This document shows positions 23,632 to 28,491 of a stretch of DNA of 28,491 nucleotides, piece by piece. The notes under the pieces are model-generated. The model was not told the origin of the DNA, ran no database searches, and worked only from the letters and a program-made list of their open reading frames with translations. The DNA comes from Jaenimonas drosophilae (taxonomy: Eukaryota; Euglenozoa; Kinetoplastea; Trypanosomatida; Trypanosomatidae). A program made the position numbers and the translations under genes. How positions within the stretch are numbered: position 1 is the stretch's first letter; each line of letters opens with the position of its first letter. Location: the NCBI GenBank assembly GCA_030849065.1, contig JASAON010001442.1:1-28491 (forward strand). Direction: 5' to 3'.

Positions 23632-25878
23632 ATGACTGCAGAACCTACACTGGTCTTCAGCACTGCCCCGCAGCAGTGCCGTGCTGCATTCAAAGATGCT
23701 CCAGCAAAAAGCAGCATCAACAAGTTCTCCGTCACAAGCGGCGACTTGGCCGCCATCTTCAGCAGCAATCCTGCTCCAAACACCTTCTCTATATCCGCGG
23801 CACCACCTCCAAGAACCACCACCCCTGCCACAGTGCATCCCTACCCTGCCTCAACGCTCTCCTACCACGGCGCACATACGGACCACAACCACCGCCATCA
23901 ACACCGTTTTCATCACGACTTCAAGGCGCTCTCCAAGGAAGAGAGGCACCGCGTCGTGCAACAGGAAGCGGCACAGACAGATCTTCTCTCACGCACCGTG
24001 CATCTCCGCTTCTTACCAACAATGATGAAGCAGGGGGAGCTTGCCGCCCTCTGCCGTGAGTGTGGTGAATACCAACGCGTGCGCATCTGTGGCAACAGCA
24101 CCAACAACCAAAACTGGATCTACGGCTTCGTCGAGTTCAGCACCAAGGAAGGGGCAGATAACATGATGCGGCTCAGCGGGATGGAGCTCCACAACGGCCC
24201 CAACCGCCCGTCGCTCCGTCTGAAGTGCAACAACGCCAAATCCCCGATCGTAGATCGCATCTTCCACGACGCCAACCCCGAAGATGGCCGCTCCAAGTGC
24301 ATCTTTGGCCATGACAACTACGCCCACCGCACCTTGAAGGATGCCCTGGATAGCTACTTCCACCTAAAGGAGAAGGAGGCACAGCAACAACGGGACGAAC
24401 ACGTGACGAACAAGATTGCGGCAAACGGCAGTGGTTCTGATAGTGGGGAAGGTGGCCAGAGCGCAGGCCTCTCCTCCGCCGAGCGCAGCCCCCACACAAA
24501 GCCCTTCACTCTCAGCCCGAGCGCCGTGGCCTACAACCCACTGCAGTCGAGCCCTGCCCTGCACGGGATGCCGGGCCTCCCACCCGCCATGGCCCATCCG
24601 CTGCCCTTCACCGTGACGGAGGAGGCCCATGTGCCACCTCCACCATCCTACGAAGTGGCCAGCGCAACAACCTCGCTGCACGCCACCCCTGCCCTTCACG
24701 TTCAGCCGATCAATCTGGGGATTCTCCCACCTCCATTCCCAGAAATGAACGGATCTGGTTGTTTGCTTCCCGCCAGTGCATCATCGATGATGGATGGCGT
24801 CATGGATGGCCATCGCGAGGGTTTAACCTCCATGGGCACCGCCGATGCTGCCGCCTCGCAACTCTCCCACGCCTTGGAGCAGCTCATGCGCAACACCACC
24901 GGCACCGACGGGGAGGAGATCCTTGCCCGTGGCCGTGCCCTCGCCGTCTTGAGCATGAAGCAGTCGCTGGAGGCGATGCGGGCCAACCGCAACTTCCACC
25001 ACGCCCTCGGCACCCTGCGCTCGTTGCTGGCCTTGCTCGATGAGCACGTTAACCTCACGGGCGGTGAGAAGAACACCGGGGCCGGCGACCTCAGCTCGGA
25101 GCTCCCTCAGCGTGTGACACAGCTGCGGCTGTTGGCCCACGTTCTCATCACTCTCTTTTGCATGTACCGACGCCAACCCAACGAGGCGTTGCCACACATT
25201 CAGTGCATCGTGGCAATTGTTACTGGGGTGCCCTCCACCCCCATCACGGTTCCAGCCGCCGTGCTGCTGCGACGCTTCCTGCGCACGACGCCCGAGGGCC
25301 AACTTGGCCGGAGCCGTAGTGCGCCCGTGGAGCCTGGCATGTTTGCCTGGCTTGCCGGTGAGCCAGAAGAGCTCCAACAGGCCATGATGAATTGCTTGCC
25401 AGACGAAGATGATGATGTCGCACGGGATGCCAGCCGCCACCAAGAGGAGGATGCAGCGGCGGAGGCGCTCTATGATCGCGATGTGGCTTTTCAGGCCTTC
25501 ATCCTCAACGTGCTCGTCACCGTTGGCTTGGCCATGGAGGGCATTCAGCCCGGTGTTGCACGCAGTACCTACACCTGTGCCGCCACACGCGCGGAGGAGG
25601 TGCTTGGCATCTCATCCCCCGCCCTGGCCAGTCGTTTGGCAGAAAAGGGCCCCATCACTGAGCAGCTGTGCCGATCCTTGTTGGGCCGCGATGATGGGCG
25701 CGCAGGTGCCATGGCGGCACAGCGCGACATCACCACCTTCCCGCGGGAGTTCTTCGCCTCGATGGAGCTGATGGACGTGGATGCGTATGCGGGGATGACG
25801 GAGGAGGAGGATGTGTTCTGGAGCACACTCCCGCCTCTGCACCACGTACATCTCTTCTCTCCATCATCGATTGCCTAG
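23632..25878 (+). CDS. RRM RNA-binding protein with PAM2-like motif and helical C-terminal half
   Basis: Predicted post-transcriptional regulator; 748 aa. The N terminus carries a PAM2-like peptide, SSNPAPNTFSI (44-54), similar to the LNPxAxxFxP motif that binds the MLLE domain of poly(A)-binding protein. A His-rich patch and a charged helix precede one RRM at about 120-200: RNP2 VHLRFL (123-128) and RNP1 IYGFVEFS (from Y164) with the core GFVEF aromatic positions kept. The RRM resembles those of plant CID8-13 proteins, which also pair PAM2 with RRM. After it comes KCIFGHDNYAHRT and a charged helix, then a Ser/Pro/His-rich linker to about 410. Residues about 410-748 are Ala/Leu-rich helices without a named domain. 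The start is the first ATG; the frame extends five codons up only to a GTG. Confidence 0.88.
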   Translation: MTAEPTLVFSTAPQQCRAAFKDAPAKSSINKFSVTSGDLAAIFSSNPAPNTFSISAAPPPRTTTPATVHPYPASTLSYHGAHTDHNHRHQHRFHHDFKALSKEERHRVVQQEAAQTDLLSRTVHLRFLPTMMKQGELAALCRECGEYQRVRICGNSTNNQNWIYGFVEFSTKEGADNMMRLSGMELHNGPNRPSLRLKCNNAKSPIVDRIFHDANPEDGRSKCIFGHDNYAHRTLKDALDSYFHLKEKEAQQQRDEHVTNKIAANGSGSDSGEGGQSAGLSSAERSPHTKPFTLSPSAVAYNPLQSSPALHGMPGLPPAMAHPLPFTVTEEAHVPPPPSYEVASATTSLHATPALHVQPINLGILPPPFPEMNGSGCLLPASASSMMDGVMDGHREGLTSMGTADAAASQLSHALEQLMRNTTGTDGEEILARGRALAVLSMKQSLEAMRANRNFHHALGTLRSLLALLDEHVNLTGGEKNTGAGDLSSELPQRVTQLRLLAHVLITLFCMYRRQPNEALPHIQCIVAIVTGVPSTPITVPAAVLLRRFLRTTPEGQLGRSRSAPVEPGMFAWLAGEPEELQQAMMNCLPDEDDDVARDASRHQEEDAAAEALYDRDVAFQAFILNVLVTVGLAMEGIQPGVARSTYTCAATRAEEVLGISSPALASRLAEKGPITEQLCRSLLGRDDGRAGAMAAQRDITTFPREFFASMELMDVDAYAGMTEEEDVFWSTLPPLHHVHLFSPSSIA

Positions 25879-25966
25879 CGAATGTTGCACTGCCTCCATC
25901 ATGAGAGGGATGCATTTTGTAACGACACCGGGAGCAGAATATATTATATTTACGTATTTGGTTGCG

Positions 25967-25990
25967 CACACACACACACACACACACACA
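25967..25990 (+). repeat. CA microsatellite (CA)12
   Basis: Twelve CA units on the sense strand, starting about 90 nt after the RRM gene stop codon, so probably in its 3' UTR. Confidence 0.95.
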
Positions 25991-26740
25991 TTGTGGGCTT
26001 CAGAACGGTCCCAACCTGGGCAGCCCCGTTACTGGATGATGTGTGGGCCGTGTGTTGTTGTTGTTGCTCTTCTGACTACCTACGCTTACGTGTTCAGCCA
26101 CATTTACCAACTTTCATGTTTTGCTTCCTCTGTTTTCTCTTGGTGGCCACGTTTTTTTTTTCATTTTGTTTGTTGCTTTGCTGTTATTGTGGATTGGATC
26201 GATCATCGCGTGCCGATCGTGGAGATGTACGCTGCCTTCTGCGTCGGTTGCTGTGACGGATAAACGTGTGTGCGAGAGGAGGGAGGGAGGCAATGAACCT
26301 CTTTCTCTCTGATGTTGATGAGCGGTGTGTGCCATCATGCTCATTCATCCATCCACACTCGCGCCCGCCCGCGCCACCTTTGCGCATGTCTTTGCTTCTT
26401 CTCGACGAAGTTTGGAGATGTTGTGTGTTGCTAGCGATACGCGCCATCTGCACACGAGGCGATGGTTGCTCTGCTCCGCCCTCTCTATGGACGGATGGCA
26501 AGGCCATGTGCGTGTTGCAGCGATATACTCTTTTCTTCTCTCTTCCATTGTTGCGCGGATGAACTCACACATGAGCAGGTTCTGAGCATTCATTGCAGCA
26601 TCATGCCAACGAATCCATGATTGTGCCATCTGCTGATTTGTTACTGGCATCTTCTCCCCCCCTCTCTGGTTCTCTCTCGCCATCTACACACCATATTGAA
26701 ACAGTAGCGTTGCCACACTTCTGATCAGTTGTGTGCTGCC

Positions 26741-26756
26741 ACACACACACACACAC
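26741..26756 (+). repeat. CA microsatellite (AC)8
   Basis: Eight AC units on the sense strand in the spacer before the DUF1935 gene. Confidence 0.9.
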
Positions 26757-27076
26757 GGCGGTCGTAGAGCAGTTTTGAGTAGGGTAGCCAACTAATCATC
26801 GTTTTCTCCTCAGGTGGCCGCACGTCTTTGTGCGTCCACGCCGTATTTTTTCTTGAATCATCATCTTCTTGTCGGAACGTTTCTTTCTTTTGTGTTTTGG
26901 CGTCCTCCTCCTCTCTATAATTTTCTTCTTCAGTTACTGCGCGAGAGTTGCGATCGTGGAAAGGGTGCATCATCCTCACGACGAACATCATCAGTAGGAA
27001 CAGCATCACCACCATTCAGCGGAACGGTTCCCACACAGGCTGAGGGAGAGAGAGAGAGAGTACGTTGGGTGTTGCT

Positions 27077-27110
27077 TCATTAACTTTATTTCTGTTTTTT
27101 TTTTTATAAG
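27077..27110 (+). promoter_or_regulatory. Probable trans-splice acceptor for the DUF1935 protein
   Basis: Eleven T at 27095-27105 in a T-rich context are followed by an AG at 27109-27110. The 162-nt leader has no ATG before 27273. A second AG lies directly before the start codon at 27271-27272. Confidence 0.6.
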
Positions 27111-27272
27111 ACGTGTGGTGGCACGTGCCAACTCAGCGACGGACGTACGACCACCAGGGGGGTTGCGATTTGCCGTTCACGTTATACCATCATCACCATC
27201 CACAAAAATCATCTACTTCCTGCCCAAATTAGAGGTGCAGCACATCCATTACTATTGGCTCTCCAACCTTAG

Positions 27273-28397
27273 ATGGAGCCGCACTACGGCCGTGAGAGGA
27301 GCTACGAGGCCCTTCACCACCCCACCGCCACCACCAGTGCAGCTCATAGAAACAACAACAACAACAACAACAACAATACCCCCACCCCCGTTCATGCACC
27401 TCGTCTTCCACTGAATGATAGCCCGCCCGTTCCAAGTGGCCGACTGAGCGGCCAGCGCCACCACTACTCCGACCTCTCCGAGGAGGAGATCTACAGCGGC
27501 CGGCGTCGTGGAGGCAGCCATCATCACCTGGACCGACCTCCCAACCGCCGCGAACATCGCAGCTACAACATGCTGCCCAGCACACAAATCGCCCCACACC
27601 TCAATGGTGGGCCCGCGCTCTACGTTCATGGGAGGCCAACGGTGATTGGCGACGTGGTGGAGCGTTGCTTTCCCTCCGGCAACGGCCTCCTCTTCCGCAT
27701 CCACGAACAATCTAAGATGCGTTGGTCCTTCTACAACGATACCACAACCTTCATGATGTACGTGTATTACTCACTGGGGGCAGATAGCAAGGTGAGGCCG
27801 GGTGAACGTACCACCATGACACGCAATCCGCAGAATCAGCGCATTGAGGGAGAGTTGTGGGTATCTCCTGGGGCAACGGAAACACTCCTCACGGGGGAGG
27901 TGATTGGCTATAAGTTTTGGTACAGCGCCATCCCACGACGGACAGAGGAGGAGCGGGTGATGGAGCAAAAGGGGGCGGTGCTGCGGCAGCAACCAGAACA
28001 ACAATATCATCCACCACCACCCGCGCCTCCCGCACAAGCTGCAACGAGGCAACACCAACACCAACCACAGCCACAGCCACATACTTCACCACCTCTGCCG
28101 CCACCCCAACGTCAGACACAGCCGCAGCCCTCCACTTCCTCTTCACAGCCTCTACAGCCGCAGCAGCTACGCCAAATATCATCGCCCTCCTACTCCGAGC
28201 CACTAACGCCATCACCGCCACACCCGCAGATTCAGCCGCTGGACCTCCAGCCGCTGCAGAAGCGTCGGAATGTGCGCGAAGGAATCCAGCAGCCCATGGA
28301 GCAGGAGGCGAAGGAACATGGAGCCAAGCGGCTTCAGATTCTCCCCGATAGCCACCCCAAGCCACGACTGAATCCAACCCCCGACCGCGGCTTCTGA
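27273..28397 (+). CDS. DUF1935 (calpain-like domain I) protein with Asn run and Gln/Pro tail
   Basis: DUF1935 is the kinetoplastid domain found at the N terminus of calpain-like proteins and in small myristoylated flagellar proteins; no enzymatic role is known. The 374 aa divide into a disordered head (1-115) with nine consecutive Asn (27-35), the domain at about 120-220, and a Gln/Pro/His-rich tail from about 230. Domain hallmarks are GDVVERCF (from G126), GNGLLFRI, WSFYND (151-156), YSLGADSKV and the closing GEVIGYKFWYSAIP. No cysteine protease domain follows, and the start MEPH lacks the MGC acylation signal of the SMP-type proteins, so membrane attachment by myristate is not expected. The Asn run is encoded by eight AAC and one AAT (27351-27377), a near-pure trinucleotide repeat. 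Assignment rests on recalled motifs. Confidence 0.82.
   Translation: MEPHYGRERSYEALHHPTATTSAAHRNNNNNNNNNTPTPVHAPRLPLNDSPPVPSGRLSGQRHHYSDLSEEEIYSGRRRGGSHHHLDRPPNRREHRSYNMLPSTQIAPHLNGGPALYVHGRPTVIGDVVERCFPSGNGLLFRIHEQSKMRWSFYNDTTTFMMYVYYSLGADSKVRPGERTTMTRNPQNQRIEGELWVSPGATETLLTGEVIGYKFWYSAIPRRTEEERVMEQKGAVLRQQPEQQYHPPPPAPPAQAATRQHQHQPQPQPHTSPPLPPPQRQTQPQPSTSSSQPLQPQQLRQISSPSYSEPLTPSPPHPQIQPLDLQPLQKRRNVREGIQQPMEQEAKEHGAKRLQILPDSHPKPRLNPTPDRGF
27351..27377 (+). repeat. AAC trinucleotide run encoding nine Asn
   Basis: Eight AAC and a terminal AAT in frame in the DUF1935 gene. The purity of the repeat points to recent slippage and possible length variation between strains. Confidence 0.92.
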
Positions 28398-28491
28398 TCC
28401 ACGTACTCCACGCACGCACATTGTATGTGTGCGTATGTGCGCCATGAAGGATGTATCAGCGTACTGCTTGGCATCCCCTGCTGCTGATTTT

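Larger units (their letters stand above)
25879..27076 (+). other. Spacer between RRM and DUF1935 genes
   Basis: About 1.2 kb without a supported gene. It holds CA microsatellites at 25967-25990 and 26741-26756, a GA run at 27046-27060 and T-rich tracts (26151-26161, 26865-26900). The open frames here begin with GTG or TTG and have no recognisable content, so this is probably 3' UTR of the RRM gene plus the intergenic region. Confidence 0.6.

Noticed and set aside
26266..26585. Short + frames after the RRM gene
   Set aside because: They start with GTG, are low in complexity and have no domain; a 3' UTR is more likely.
19791..26756. Repeats considered as a possible CRISPR array
   Set aside because: They are simple dinucleotide tracts without spacers or conserved repeat units, and the genome is eukaryotic.

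Overview
The window looks like a stretch of nuclear chromosome from a kinetoplastid, most likely a trypanosomatid. All ten convincing protein genes lie on the + strand, none shows an intron, and they are separated by non-coding spacers of about 0.3 to 3 kb. A pyrimidine tract followed by an AG lies a short distance before almost every start codon, which is the trans-splice acceptor pattern of polycistronic kinetoplastid transcription. The gene content agrees: an acidocalcisome-type vacuolar pyrophosphatase with a signal peptide, a protein with the kinetoplastid DUF1935 (calpain-like domain I) fold, and an FG nucleoporin with a coiled-coil head. No spliced-leader gene is present, and I cannot name the genus.

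Layout. Bases 1-2086 form the boundary before the gene cluster. They hold a tRNA-Gly(GCC) on the minus strand, a series of hairpins ending in a T-run that may be a small RNA divergent from the tRNA, two imperfect inverted repeats, and an odd GC-rich block with runs of 8, 12 and 14 G. This block may be a transcription start region or a poor-quality patch of assembly. The + strand cluster then runs: a 1613-aa protein with C-terminal leucine-rich repeats (LRRs) and twin 'YPFL' repeats; the H+-pyrophosphatase VP1; an M20D amidohydrolase; a p24/Emp24 cargo receptor; an FG nucleoporin; a biotin-protein ligase; a SET-domain protein; a small basic protein with five Thr-Pro-Arg triplets; a 3-kb non-coding stretch; an RRM protein with a PAM2-like motif; and a DUF1935 protein with an Asn run and a Gln/Pro tail.

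How the genes relate. They do not form a functional operon. Co-transcription with unrelated functions is normal for this lineage, with expression set after transcription through untranslated regions (UTRs). Start codons were chosen as the first in-frame ATG downstream of the likely splice acceptor. This shortens four reading frames that otherwise open with GTG or begin before the acceptor: the p24 protein, the nucleoporin, the SET protein and the RRM protein.

I see no mobile element, CRISPR array, toxin system or new defence system. The best leads are the candidate small RNA beside the tRNA, the PAM2-RRM-helical protein with its very long upstream region, the p24 protein without its GOLD-domain disulfide, the SET protein without the usual catalytic tyrosine, and the twin-repeat LRR protein.
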